Positions 1 to 6,908 are shown, counted from the first letter of the stretch. The stretch: DNA of 7,830 nucleotides from Bacteroidia bacterium (GCA_025996695.1 BNTP01000102.1:1-7830); one strand, 5' to 3'. Notes: generated from the sequence alone by a model not told the origin. A program made the numbers and translations.

Positions 1-123
1 ATTGATATGGATGCCCTACGGGCAAATAGTCCGTTAGGACTTGTATATCAATAGAAAATGGACGCTCTCCTCTTCAACAATTTCCCGTAGGGAATTTACA
101 TTAGGTGCAATATCCGATAACCA
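1..123 (-). repeat. Dispersed palindromic repeat, inverted copy, cut by window start
   Basis: This stretch is the reverse complement of 4703-4826, with only two substitutions noticed by eye (about 98% identity). It contains three small hairpin palindromes: GCCCTACGGGC near 14-24, GTCCGTTAGGAC at 29-40 and TTCCCGTAGGGAA at 82-94. The module at 1-54 ends in ATATCAATAG (45-54) and begins two bases inside the matching CTATTGATAT, so the element continues beyond the window. The copies diverge after about 123, which fixes one boundary near the ATGGTTATC end. No protein is encoded. It resembles REP or MITE-like non-autonomous repeats; the mobilising enzyme is not in the window. Confidence 0.85.
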
Positions 124-248
124 TTTTATTATATGCTTACAAATTAAAACGTAAAGATTATTTACGCGCGTTCCCTTAATTGTTGTTTTTCGTGAAAGCT
201 TCGCTATCACTTTTTAAATGTTCGCGAAACTTTCAGGTCGATTTTCTT
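124..248. other. AT-rich intergenic stretch, nothing recognised
   Basis: No gene, promoter or long repeat could be supported between the left repeat and MITE-like copy A. The only structure seen is a weak 6-bp stem, CGTAAA/TTTACG, near 150-166. Confidence 0.5.
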
Positions 249-424
249 CAAAAAACGACGATTCCTGTTAAGAGTCGGGTCTATATTGAGTATCAAGGAG
301 TTAGCAGGCAAAAACCCGCTTCGACACCCACTTTTGCACCCAAAAATCACCCATTTTTCGGGTGAAAAAACCCACTTTTTTTCACATAAATTAAGAGTTT
401 TTTCTGTCAAACTTTGTTAAATAC

Positions 425-455
425 TTGTTTGGTCGGAGCATAGGCTGTACTTTTG
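425..455 (+). promoter_or_regulatory. Predicted Bacteroidota promoter inside copy A
   Basis: TTG (425-427), a 20-nt spacer, then TACTTTTG (448-455), which fits the Bacteroidota consensus TTG-N19/20-TAnnTTTG. The expected start of transcription is about 460-463, just ahead of a hairpin and the terminator-like end of the element. The motif is intact in copy B at 7242-7272. Prediction from sequence only. Confidence 0.5.
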
Positions 456-492
456 TTCTCGAAATGAAATCAGCTTCATTTCGACAAAATAA

Positions 493-527
493 AAAAACGA
501 GGATTCTTAACAGGAATCCTCGTTTTT
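493..527 (+). terminator. Terminator-like stem-loop at right end of copy A
   Basis: A 14-bp stem: A-run then CGAGGATTC (498-506), a 7-nt loop (507-513), then GAATCCTCG (514-522) followed by five T. This has the shape of an intrinsic terminator. It is also the self-complementary inner part of the terminal inverted repeat, so the structure may serve transposition, termination or both. The equivalent stem in copy B (7311-7344) has one G-G mismatch. Confidence 0.5.
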
Positions 528-556
528 GGGTAAAAATGGGGGCGAAAAATGCGGGG
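505..556 (+). repeat. Outer arm of inverted repeat flanking the gene block (left)
   Basis: These 52 bp match the reverse complement of 7039-7090 at 49 of 52 positions with no gap. The first part is the copy A terminal inverted repeat; the rest (531-556, with GGGGGCG) runs beyond the shared element ends. It pairs with the inner arm at 681-723 to form a collinear inverted structure around lysS to the membrane-protein gene. Confidence 0.8.
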
Positions 557-560
557 ATTG

Positions 561-666
561 TGATTATCCGCAAATATACCACTTGGCTTTCGCCCCTTGT
601 CCCGTGGGACAAAGTCAGAAATTGCTTGCAGGGAACGCTATTTAGAGGTATGATTGCGGATAATCA
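561..666. repeat. Small element with palindromic ends (106 bp)
   Basis: It begins TGATTATCCGCAA (561-573) and ends TTGCGGATAATCA (654-666), a perfect 13-bp inverted repeat that extends to 18 of 20 bp (561-580 and 647-666). In the middle lies a near-palindrome, TTGTCCCGTGGGACAA (597-612), similar in style to the CCCGTAGGG hairpins of the repeat at 4703-4895. It sits in the gap between two segments that are otherwise collinear with the right arm, so it looks like an insertion. Too short to encode a protein. Confidence 0.6.
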
Positions 667-680
667 TAAAATTTTACACC

Positions 681-723
681 TTCCGGCGTAGCAGATGATC
701 CCAAAATTACAGAATTTTGATGC
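681..723 (+). repeat. Inner arm of inverted repeat flanking the gene block (left)
   Basis: These 43 bp are the reverse complement of 6840-6882 with two mismatches (41 of 43). Weak similarity continues for about 12 bp on the outer side, up to the 106-bp insertion. The right-hand partner overlaps the stop codon of the membrane-protein gene, so this copy may be the remnant of a similar gene end that has been duplicated and inverted. Confidence 0.8.
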
Positions 724-749
724 ATTCGCAATAGTTTTTATTCATACGC

Positions 750-780
750 TTGGAAGTGTCGGAAATTTCATGTAACTTTG
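750..780 (+). promoter_or_regulatory. lysS operon promoter (Bacteroidota sigma type)
   Basis: TTGG at 750-753, a 19-nt spacer and TAACTTTG at 773-780 match the Bacteroidota consensus TTTG/TTG-N19-TAnnTTTG closely. The predicted start lies near 785-788, giving a leader of about 20 nt that is AT-rich and lacks a Shine-Dalgarno sequence, as is usual in this phylum. No comparable promoter was seen before gpsA, the fucosidase or pgi, so it probably drives the whole row. Confidence 0.75.
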
Positions 781-805
781 CGGTTTGATTATAAAATAAT
801 TAATT

Positions 806-2401
806 ATGAATGCACCCGAATTAAGCGAACAGGAATTGTTTCGTCGCCAAAGTTTAGAAGAGCTTCGCACGAAGGGAATTAACCCTTATCCTGCGGAGGA
901 GTTTCCTGTAACGGCTTATTCCACAGATATTAAGGCGACGTTTCAAGACGATGCGCCCCGCCGAGAAGTGTCTATTGCCGGACGAATTATGAGCCGCCGC
1001 ATCATGGGCAAAGCCTCTTTTGTGGAGTTGCAAGACTCTCAAGGTCGTATCCAGCTCTATATCAGTCGCGACGATCTAGCCCCACTCCCCCCCTCTGGGG
1101 GGGATAAAGTCCCCCTTGAGGGGGATTTAGGGGGCACAGACCTATATAATGTAGTGTTCAAAAAATTGTTGGACATTGGCGATTTTGTCGGCATCGAAGG
1201 CTATGTGTTTCGCACACAAATGGGCGAAATTTCCGTTCATGTGAGCAAATTGACCGTGCTTGCTAAATCTTTGCGCCCGCTTCCGATTGTGAAATACAAG
1301 GACGGTGTGGCTTATGATGCATTTGAAGATCCTGAAATGCGCTACCGTCAGCGGTATGTCGACTTGATTGTCAATGACGGTATCAAAGATATTTTCCTGA
1401 AACGCACACGGATGTTCAATTCAATGCGCCAATTTTTTAACGAAAAAGGCTATATCGAAGTCGACACACCTGTGCTGCAAAGCATTCCGGGAGGCGCGGC
1501 AGCTCGTCCGTTTATCACACACCACAACGCGTTGGACATTCCGTTGTACTTGCGTATTGCTAACGAATTGTATCTCAAGCGATTGATTGTTGGTGGATTT
1601 GAAGGCGTGTACGAATTTTCGCGCAATTTCCGCAACGAAGGCATGGACAGGACGCACAATCCCGAATTTACCGTGATGGAAATTTATGTAGCCTACAAGG
1701 ACTACAACTGGATGATGACGTTTACCGAACAGATGATTGAGCGGATTTGCTTAGATGTGTTGGGAACAACCGAAGTGCAAGTGGGCGAAAATCAAATCAG
1801 CTTCAAGGCTCCTTACCGCCGCGTGACAATGATTGATGCGATTAAAGAAAATACAGGTGTTGATATTGCCGGCATGGACGAAGAGCAACTGCGCGAGGTG
1901 TGCAAAAAATTACATGTTGAGCAAGATAACACGATGGGAAAAGGCAAATTGATTGATGAAATTTTTGGCGAAACGAGCGAAGGTAAATACATTCAGCCGA
2001 CGTTTATCACGGATTATCCGAAAGAAATGTCGCCGCTCACGAAAAAGCATCGCACGAATCCCGAGCTTACCGAACGCTTTGAATTGATGGTCAACGGCAA
2101 AGAATTGGCAAACGCCTATTCTGAGTTGAACGACCCGATTGATCAACGCGAGCGCTTTGAAGAGCAGTTGAAACTTTCCGAAAAAGGCGACGACGAGGCA
2201 ATGTTTATTGATCAGGATTTTCTCCGCGCCTTGGAATACGGTATGCCACCCACATCGGGCATGGGTATCGGCATGGATAGATTGGCAATGCTTTTGACAG
2301 GACAAACTTCTATAACAGAAGTACTTTTGTTTCCGCAAATGAAGCCTGAAAATAACACTCCGCGCCATTGCGAACTTGAAATAAAAAGCGAAAAAGCATG
2401 A
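806..2401 (+). CDS. lysS: Lysyl-tRNA synthetase, class II
   Basis: Cytoplasmic enzyme that charges tRNA-Lys with lysine using ATP. The 531-residue product has an N-terminal OB-fold for anticodon binding (about 53-155) and a class II catalytic domain. Motif 1 covers about 205-222 ([13 protein letters not shown]), motif 2 about 268-290 ([18 protein letters not shown]) and motif 3 about 485-500 ([15 protein letters not shown]). All key motif residues are present. The ATG at 806 sits about 25 nt after a strong promoter. Residues about 91-110 ([19 protein letters not shown]) look foreign to the family: they are encoded by a GC-rich palindromic repeat inserted in frame in the OB-fold. The stop overlaps the gpsA start in ATGA, implying translational coupling. 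Identification is secure; the insert's effect on activity is unknown. Confidence 0.97.
   Translation: MNAPELSEQELFRRQSLEELRTKGINPYPAEEFPVTAYSTDIKATFQDDAPRREVSIAGRIMSRRIMGKASFVELQDSQGRIQLYISRDDLAPLPPSGGDKVPLEGDLGGTDLYNVVFKKLLDIGDFVGIEGYVFRTQMGEISVHVSKLTVLAKSLRPLPIVKYKDGVAYDAFEDPEMRYRQRYVDLIVNDGIKDIFLKRTRMFNSMRQFFNEKGYIEVDTPVLQSIPGGAAARPFITHHNALDIPLYLRIANELYLKRLIVGGFEGVYEFSRNFRNEGMDRTHNPEFTVMEIYVAYKDYNWMMTFTEQMIERICLDVLGTTEVQVGENQISFKAPYRRVTMIDAIKENTGVDIAGMDEEQLREVCKKLHVEQDNTMGKGKLIDEIFGETSEGKYIQPTFITDYPKEMSPLTKKHRTNPELTERFELMVNGKELANAYSELNDPIDQRERFEEQLKLSEKGDDEAMFIDQDFLRALEYGMPPTSGMGIGMDRLAMLLTGQTSITEVLLFPQMKPENNTPRHCELEIKSEKA
1079..1135 (+). repeat. Palindromic repeat inserted in frame in lysS
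   Basis: A block of two G/C hairpins in an AT-richer gene: seven C (1087-1093), TCT, seven G (1097-1103), then ATAAAGT, five C (1111-1115), TTGA, five G (1120-1124), then GGGGGC (1130-1135). The GCCCC at its start and GGGGGC at its end make the whole block roughly palindromic. Its length is about 57 nt, a multiple of three. It adds about 19-20 residues between SRDD and DLYNVVF, two stretches that I recall as near-adjacent in Bacteroidales LysRS. Exact borders are inferred. Confidence 0.75.
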
Positions 2402-3396
2402 ATAGTCTTGGAAAAATAGCCGTCATGGGAGGTGGTAGCTGGGCAACCGCTATCGCTAAAATCATCTCCGACACGCATCCCAAATTCAATTGGTATATGC
2501 GTCGCCCCGAGCAAATCGAGGAATTACAAGCATTGGGGCACAATCCGTCCTACTTGACAAGCATTCAGTTTGACGTCAAAAACATTATTTTTGGCAGCGA
2601 CATCAACGAGGTGGTTGAAAATAGCGATACCTTGATTTTTGCTACGCCATCGCCGTATCTCAAGCAGCATCTGCAAAAATTGAATACGCCACTCAAAAAT
2701 AAAATGATATTGTCGGCCATCAAGGGTATTGTGCCTGATGAAAACTTAATTGTATCGGATTATTTTTGCAAGTTCTATGACGTTCCCAAAGCGAATATTG
2801 TTGCGATTGGAGGGCCGTGTCACGCTGAAGAAGTAGCTCTCGAACGTCTTTCTTACCTCACTTTTGCCGGTGCAAACGAAAAGCATGCCCAGCTGGCGGC
2901 AGATGCGTTCAGCACTCGTTTCATAAAATCGACCACCACGCCCGATGTGGTTGGATTGGAATATGCTTCGGTATTGAAAAACGTGTACGCCATCGTGTCC
3001 GGGATTTGTCATGGATTGAAGTACGGCGACAATTTTCAGTCGATTTTCATCTGCAATGCCATCGAAGAAATGGAACGATTTGTTCATGCTGTCAGCTCCA
3101 CGATAGAGCGCAAAATCCACACGTCAGCCTATTTGGGTGACCTTTTGGTGACCGCCTATTCGCGATTCAGTCGCAACCGCATTTTCGGTACTATGATTGG
3201 CAAAGGTTATTCCGTCAAAACCGCCCAATTGGAAATGGAAATGATTGCCGAAGGCTACTACGGCACTAAATGCATCAAAGAAATCAACAACGAATATCAA
3301 GTCGACATGCCTATTCTTGATGCTGTCTATTCCATTCTCTATGAGCGGAAATCGGCTGTCCTTGCGATTCGTAAATTAACAGAAACGTTCAAATAA
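2398..3396 (+). CDS. gpsA: Glycerol-3-phosphate dehydrogenase, NAD(P)-dependent
   Basis: Soluble enzyme that interconverts dihydroxyacetone phosphate and sn-glycerol-3-phosphate, the phospholipid backbone precursor. The 332-residue product opens with a Rossmann nucleotide-binding loop, GGGSWATA (11-18). Other family marks are ATPSPYLK (82-89), SAIKGI (106-111), [18 protein letters not shown] (138-155), the catalytic lysine K194 in LKNVYAI, and [17 protein letters not shown] (245-261). The length is normal for the family, and I saw no insert of the type found in lysS and pgi. The ATG overlaps the lysS stop by four bases, and the fucosidase starts 12 nt after its own stop, which fits one transcript. 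Identification is secure. Confidence 0.96.
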   Translation: MNSLGKIAVMGGGSWATAIAKIISDTHPKFNWYMRRPEQIEELQALGHNPSYLTSIQFDVKNIIFGSDINEVVENSDTLIFATPSPYLKQHLQKLNTPLKNKMILSAIKGIVPDENLIVSDYFCKFYDVPKANIVAIGGPCHAEEVALERLSYLTFAGANEKHAQLAADAFSTRFIKSTTTPDVVGLEYASVLKNVYAIVSGICHGLKYGDNFQSIFICNAIEEMERFVHAVSSTIERKIHTSAYLGDLLVTAYSRFSRNRIFGTMIGKGYSVKTAQLEMEMIAEGYYGTKCIKEINNEYQVDMPILDAVYSILYERKSAVLAIRKLTETFK

Positions 3397-3408
3397 ATAA
3401 TAAAAAAT

Positions 3409-4701
3409 ATGAAAAAAATCTTTTGTCTATTATTGTCTTTGATGACATTCAGTATGTTTGGTCAGGCTCCGAAGCCTGATACGAAGTGGTTGGAAGAAGC
3501 CCGTTTGGGTATGTTTGTCCATTTTGGGCCGTATAGCCTCTTGGGCAGCGGTGAATGGGTGATGAATTCGCGAGGTATCATCGGTAGCGACTACAAGCGG
3601 TTGCAAAACTTGTTCAATCCGCAGGCGTTCAATGCACAGGAATGGGTGAAAATTGCCAAAGACGGCGGGGCGAAATACATCGCTTTCACGTCGCGCCACC
3701 ACGATAGTTTCAGTAATTGGAACACCCAACAGTCGGACTGGAACATCATGAATACGCCTTACGGCAAGGATTTGGTCAAACAATTGGCTGACGAATGTCA
3801 CAAAGAAGGCATCAAATTGGTGTTGTATTATTCGTTGTTGGACTGGATGCGAACGGATTATCAATACGAAACCGGTCGCACGGGACAAAAAACCGGAAGG
3901 ACAGAAAAAAGTGATTGGAATGCCTACATCAATTTTATGAAAGCCCAACTGACCGAGCTGCTCACTAATTACGGACCCATCGCAGGAATCTGGTTTGACG
4001 GCCATTGGGACCAAACGGCGGACAAAAACCGCACCTCACACGAAACGGCTGTAGATTGGCATTATCCGGAAATATACGAGTTGATTCACCGCCTGCAACC
4101 CGACTGTTTGGTAGCAAACAACCACCACTTGCCTCCTTTGCCGGGCGAAGATTATCAACTTTTTGAACGGGATGTGCCCGGCGAAAACAAATCCGGATAC
4201 AGCGGACAAGAAGTGTCGCACTTGCCTTTGGAAACGTGCGAAACCATCAACACCAGTTGGGGATTTAATATCACCGACGATAAATTCAAATCAACCACCG
4301 AGTTGTTACATTTATTGATTCGTACAGCAGGTAGGGGCGCGAATCTGCTTCTCAACGTGGGTCCAATGCCCAACGGACAAATCCAGCCCGAATGTGTGGA
4401 ACGCTGGCAAGGGATGGGCAAATGGTTGCAGAAATATGGTTACACCATTTATGGCACCCAACAAGGCGTTGTGGAGCCGCAAACTTGGGGCGTCAGCACG
4501 CGTAAAGATAACATCCAATACATTCACATTTTGGACAAAGATATTCAGTCGATTACGGTCAATATTCCCAAATTCAAATCGGCTAAATGGTTGAATGTGG
4601 ATTCTAAATTGACCTGGAAACAAGACAAAAAAACGGGAGACATCACCTTTATATTAGATGGCGCACATGATGATATAGATTCGATTATTGAGATAAAATA
4701 A
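3409..4701 (+). CDS. Alpha-L-fucosidase, GH29, secreted
   Basis: Glycoside hydrolase of family GH29, predicted to remove alpha-linked L-fucose from glycans. The 430-residue product starts with a signal peptide (MKKIFCLLLSLMTFSMFGQA, cleavage near 18-20) without a lipobox, so a periplasmic or exported location is expected. The catalytic barrel spans about 25-350: ARLGMFVHFGPYSLLGSGEW (31-50), SRHHDSFSNWNT (95-106), the predicted nucleophile D197 in GIWFDGHWD (193-201), and ETCETINTSWGF (275-286), which lies near the expected acid/base region. GANLLLNVGPMPNG (310-323) is another family mark. A C-terminal beta domain covers about 355-430. It begins 12 nt after gpsA on the same strand. Its presence between gpsA and pgi is unusual. 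Linkage specificity cannot be read from the sequence. Confidence 0.93.
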   Translation: MKKIFCLLLSLMTFSMFGQAPKPDTKWLEEARLGMFVHFGPYSLLGSGEWVMNSRGIIGSDYKRLQNLFNPQAFNAQEWVKIAKDGGAKYIAFTSRHHDSFSNWNTQQSDWNIMNTPYGKDLVKQLADECHKEGIKLVLYYSLLDWMRTDYQYETGRTGQKTGRTEKSDWNAYINFMKAQLTELLTNYGPIAGIWFDGHWDQTADKNRTSHETAVDWHYPEIYELIHRLQPDCLVANNHHLPPLPGEDYQLFERDVPGENKSGYSGQEVSHLPLETCETINTSWGFNITDDKFKSTTELLHLLIRTAGRGANLLLNVGPMPNGQIQPECVERWQGMGKWLQKYGYTIYGTQQGVVEPQTWGVSTRKDNIQYIHILDKDIQSITVNIPKFKSAKWLNVDSKLTWKQDKKTGDITFILDGAHDDIDSIIEIK

Positions 4702-4702
4702 A
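4686..4702 (+). repeat. 17-bp direct repeat, left copy (fucosidase 3' end)
   Basis: TATTGAGATAAAATAAA, which encodes the fucosidase tail IEIK and stop, occurs again unchanged at 4896-4912. The two copies bracket the repeat at 4703-4895 exactly, like a target-site duplication. Removing one copy and the element would place pgi about 3 nt after the fucosidase stop. Confidence 0.8.
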
Positions 4703-4895
4703 TGGTTATCGGATATTGCACCTAATGTGAATTCCCTACGGGAAATTGTTGAAGAGGCGAGCGTCCATTTTCTATTGATATACAAGTCCTAACGGACTAT
4801 TTGCCCGTAGGGCATCCATATCAATAGAAAATGACATCCCTCCCAAGCGTTATAGCCCGTAGGGCTTGCACCTTGTTTTTAGGTATTATATCCGG
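4703..4895 (+). repeat. 193-bp palindrome-rich insertion between fucosidase and pgi
   Basis: Non-coding element with imperfect terminal inverted repeats: 4706-4725 (core CGGATAT, then ACCTAA) matches the reverse complement of 4879-4898 at 15 of 20 positions. Inside are four hairpins: TTCCCTACGGGAA (4732-4744), AGTCCTAACGGACT (4785-4798), TGCCCGTAGGGCA (4802-4814) and AGCCCGTAGGGCT (about 4853-4865). A 56-bp inner module (4772-4827) is bounded by a perfect 10-bp inverted repeat, CTATTGATAT/ATATCAATAG. Positions 4703-4826 recur inverted at 1-123, and part recurs at 7608-7640. It lies between 17-bp direct repeats. It may affect readthrough into pgi, but no T-run terminator directly follows a stem. 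Confidence 0.85.
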
Positions 4896-4912
4896 TATTG
4901 AGATAAAATAAA
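4896..4912 (+). repeat. 17-bp direct repeat, right copy (pgi leader)
   Basis: Identical to 4686-4702. Here the former coding tail of the fucosidase serves only as the pgi leader, ending two bases before the pgi ATG at 4915. Confidence 0.8.
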
Positions 4913-4914
4913 GT

Positions 4915-6270
4915 ATGAAAACAATAGCATTAAACATTGATAAGGCCTTAGGCGCAGTAACAAAAGAACAAGTCTACGCGCAAGCAAGCAAAGCAAAACA
5001 AGCCAATCAAACGCTTGAAAACGGTACCGGAAAAGGAAACGACTTCTTAGGCTGGTTGCATTTGCCAAGTTCAATCACGTCAGCCGAATTGGCTGATATT
5101 CAGGCTACTGCGGATAAATTTTGTGCGAAATGCGATGTGGTGGTCGTGGTTGGTATTGGTGGCAGCTACCTCGGCGCAAAAGCCGTGCTGGAAGCCATTG
5201 GCGGCACGTTTGACAATTTTTGTCATTGCGGTTCCTCGACTACGCTCGGAATTGCGGTGCCTGACTCGCAACCCTCTGCCGTCAAGCATCCCATAATTCT
5301 GTTTGCCGGACACAACATCAGCGAAGATTACCTGCACGAATTGCATACCTACCTGAAAGTCAAATCGTTTGGCATCATCAATATTTCCAAATCGGGAACG
5401 ACTACCGAGCCTGCTTTGGCGTTCCGCATCCTCAAAAAGCAGTTAGAAGATGCTGTGGGCAAAGACGAAGCCCGCACGCGCATTGTGGCGGTTACAGATA
5501 AAGCACGAGGCGCATTGCGGACGTTAGCAACGAAAGAAGGCTACAAAACATACGTCATTCCGGACGATGTAGGCGGTCGCTTTTCGGTTTTGACTCCCGT
5601 TGGATTGTTGCCAATCGCGATTGCAGGCATCGACATCAAGCAATTGGTTCAAGGTGCCGCAGACATGGAACAGGCGACAGCAAGCACCGTCGCATTTGAA
5701 GAAAACATCGCTGAGATTTATGCTGCTACTCGCAATGAGATTTATAAAAGCGGCAAAAAAATCGAAATACTCGCCAATTTCACCCCCAAATTGCACTACG
5801 TGTCTGAATGGTGGAAGCAACTTTACGGCGAAAGCGAAGGCAAAGAACACAAAGGGATTTTTACCGCTTCGGTTGATTTCACGACTGATCTCCACTCTAT
5901 GGGACAATGGATTCAGGACGGCGAACGCAGTATTTTTGAAACCGTCTTGTCTGTAGAGCAAGTGAAATACAACGTGACTGTGCCGACCGACGCCGACGAT
6001 TTGGACGGACTCAACTATCTTGCCGGCAAACGCGTAGACTATGTGAACAAGCAAGCCGAACTCGGCACTCAAATGGCGCACGTCGACGGTGGTGTGCCCA
6101 ATCTGAAAATTACATTGCCCGAATTAAACGAATACTATTTAGGTCAGTTGCTCTACTTCTTTGAGCGTGCCTGCGGCATCAGCGGCTATCTGTTGGGCGT
6201 TAATCCGTTCGACCAACCGGGTGTGGAAGCTTATAAAAAGAATATGTTTGCGCTGTTAGGGAAAAAATAA
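4915..6270 (+). CDS. pgi: Glucose-6-phosphate isomerase
   Basis: Cytoplasmic glycolytic and gluconeogenic enzyme that interconverts glucose-6-phosphate and fructose-6-phosphate. The 451-residue product is the short bacterial type. Visible are [13 protein letters not shown] (79-91), the first SIS domain with [10 protein letters not shown] (157-166), the family signature [17 protein letters not shown] (217-233), the catalytic-base region LYGESEGK (303-310), DLHSMGQ (325-331) and the second signature [19 protein letters not shown] (424-442). Residues about 103-123 ([21 protein letters not shown]) form an extra stretch not expected in the family, encoded by a repeat-like segment. The ATG follows directly on the 17-bp repeat. 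It was probably cotranscribed with the upstream genes before the insertion at 4703-4895; no clear promoter of its own was seen. Confidence 0.96.
   Translation: MKTIALNIDKALGAVTKEQVYAQASKAKQANQTLENGTGKGNDFLGWLHLPSSITSAELADIQATADKFCAKCDVVVVVGIGGSYLGAKAVLEAIGGTFDNFCHCGSSTTLGIAVPDSQPSAVKHPIILFAGHNISEDYLHELHTYLKVKSFGIINISKSGTTTEPALAFRILKKQLEDAVGKDEARTRIVAVTDKARGALRTLATKEGYKTYVIPDDVGGRFSVLTPVGLLPIAIAGIDIKQLVQGAADMEQATASTVAFEENIAEIYAATRNEIYKSGKKIEILANFTPKLHYVSEWWKQLYGESEGKEHKGIFTASVDFTTDLHSMGQWIQDGERSIFETVLSVEQVKYNVTVPTDADDLDGLNYLAGKRVDYVNKQAELGTQMAHVDGGVPNLKITLPELNEYYLGQLLYFFERACGISGYLLGVNPFDQPGVEAYKKNMFALLGKK
5221..5283 (+). repeat. Repeat-like in-frame insertion in pgi
   Basis: The core TCCTCGACTACGCTCGGA (5233-5250) is flanked by an 8-bp direct repeat, ATTGCGGT (5225-5232 and 5251-5258). 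The core resembles the common dispersed motif TTCGACTACGCTCAG that I recall from many bacterial genomes. The encoded residues 103-123 are rich in Ser, Thr, Gly and Cys and interrupt the stretch between GGTFDNF and [11 protein letters not shown]. By recalled comparison with Bacteroides Pgi the excess is about 17 residues. Borders are approximate. Confidence 0.55.
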
Positions 6271-6337
6271 GTCGCGGTTGCAGAGCAATACAAGTTGTGG
6301 GTAGAACTTTTTATACGTCGAAAATTTCTATGGATAT

Positions 6338-6856
6338 ATGAGAAAAGAATATAGAATCACACTAGTCAGTTTGGTTCAAGAGCTTAGTTTGCCTGTTCTT
6401 ATGTTGTTCTTTTTTGTGTTTATTTTTTTCAAGTTTTCCACAGAAAAGGGTAATCTACCGGATGACGCAGAAAGATTACATGTAATTTTTTTTGTAAATT
6501 CTATTTTTATGTTTTTGATGGCTATTTTGCCATTAATTATTTATTGGAATCATTATCAACATGATAAAAATGCTACTGTAATTGTGGATAAAGTCACTGA
6601 TGAGTTTATTTATAAAAATAACGACTTCTGTAAGAAAGCAAAAATAAGCGATATTTATGTTATACGTTATTATGCGTCAATACGGTATTATAATATGCAT
6701 TATGATATATTATTTTTCAATGATGATAATACACGAATTATCATAACATCTTTGTTAGTTTTTGATTTAAAGAAACTTGGCGTTACTCGCATCCAGAGCG
6801 GATCTCATTTGAACATGTTTATTCCAAAGCAGGGCAACCGCATTAAAATTCTGTAA
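6338..6856 (+). CDS. Hypothetical two-helix membrane protein
   Basis: Not recognised. The 172-residue product has two hydrophobic segments, about 13-33 (VQELSLPVLMLFFFVFIFFKF) and about 48-70 (HVIFFVNSIFMFLMAILPLIIYW), joined by a short charged loop. A soluble beta-rich tail (about 75-172) follows, with alternating strands such as ATVIVDKV, ISDIYVIRYY and NTRIIITSLLVF. This layout resembles small membrane proteins with a PH-like tail, but that is only a structural impression. The gene is visibly more AT-rich than its neighbours. A four-codon frame (ATG GAT ATA TGA, 6330-6341) overlaps its ATG, so reinitiation is possible. It starts 67 nt after pgi. Its last codons (RIKIL, stop) lie inside the repeat at 6840-6882. 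Confidence 0.7.
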   Translation: MRKEYRITLVSLVQELSLPVLMLFFFVFIFFKFSTEKGNLPDDAERLHVIFFVNSIFMFLMAILPLIIYWNHYQHDKNATVIVDKVTDEFIYKNNDFCKKAKISDIYVIRYYASIRYYNMHYDILFFNDDNTRIIITSLLVFDLKKLGVTRIQSGSHLNMFIPKQGNRIKIL

Positions 6857-6882
6857 TTTTGGGTTCATCTGCTACGCCGGAA
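6840..6882 (-). repeat. Inner arm of inverted repeat flanking the gene block (right)
   Basis: Reverse complement of 681-723 with two mismatches. It covers the stop codon of the membrane-protein gene and reads on through GGGTTCATCTGCTACGCCGG. Similarity to the left arm fades by about 6895, just before the long hairpin at 6909-6977. Confidence 0.8.
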
Positions 6883-6908
6883 AACGTAACATTTTGATAA
6901 CTGTTTAG

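Larger units (their letters stand above)
249..530 (+). repeat. MITE-like element, copy A
   Basis: About 282 bp that recur as a direct copy at 7064-7348 with roughly 97% identity; the differences seen are a few substitutions and two 1-nt homopolymer indels. The ends are terminal inverted repeats: the left end reads AAACGACGATTCCTGTTAAG and the right end is its near reverse complement. No transposase is encoded, so it fits a non-autonomous MITE. Inside are a Bacteroidota-type promoter (425-455), a short hairpin (460-483) and a terminator-like stem (493-527). Short open frames on both strands exist but look accidental. Confidence 0.8.

Noticed and set aside
207..410. Minus-strand frame of about 67 codons in copy A, with a partly similar frame in copy B (6979-7227)
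   Set aside because: Both use a TTG start and have no clear promoter. The middle of the protein differs because of +1/-1 homopolymer indels that happen to restore frame. The frame runs through terminal inverted repeats, so it is better explained as repeat DNA.
425..691. Plus-strand 88-codon frame crossing copy A and the 106-bp element
   Set aside because: It begins with TTG inside a promoter motif, spans a terminator-like stem and two unrelated repeats, and resembles no known protein.
1910..2368. 152-codon minus-strand frame inside lysS
   Set aside because: It is the antisense shadow of a well-conserved coding region, and its residue composition is atypical for a protein. Similar shadows in gpsA, the fucosidase and pgi were dropped for the same reason.
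4873..4903. Possible pgi promoter TTG-N20-TATTGAGA
   Set aside because: The -7 box lacks TTTG and belongs to the 17-bp repeat copied from the fucosidase coding end.
806..6856. Composite transposon or defence island
   Set aside because: The enclosed genes are mostly housekeeping, and no transposase, integrase, nuclease or toxin-antitoxin gene is present in the window.
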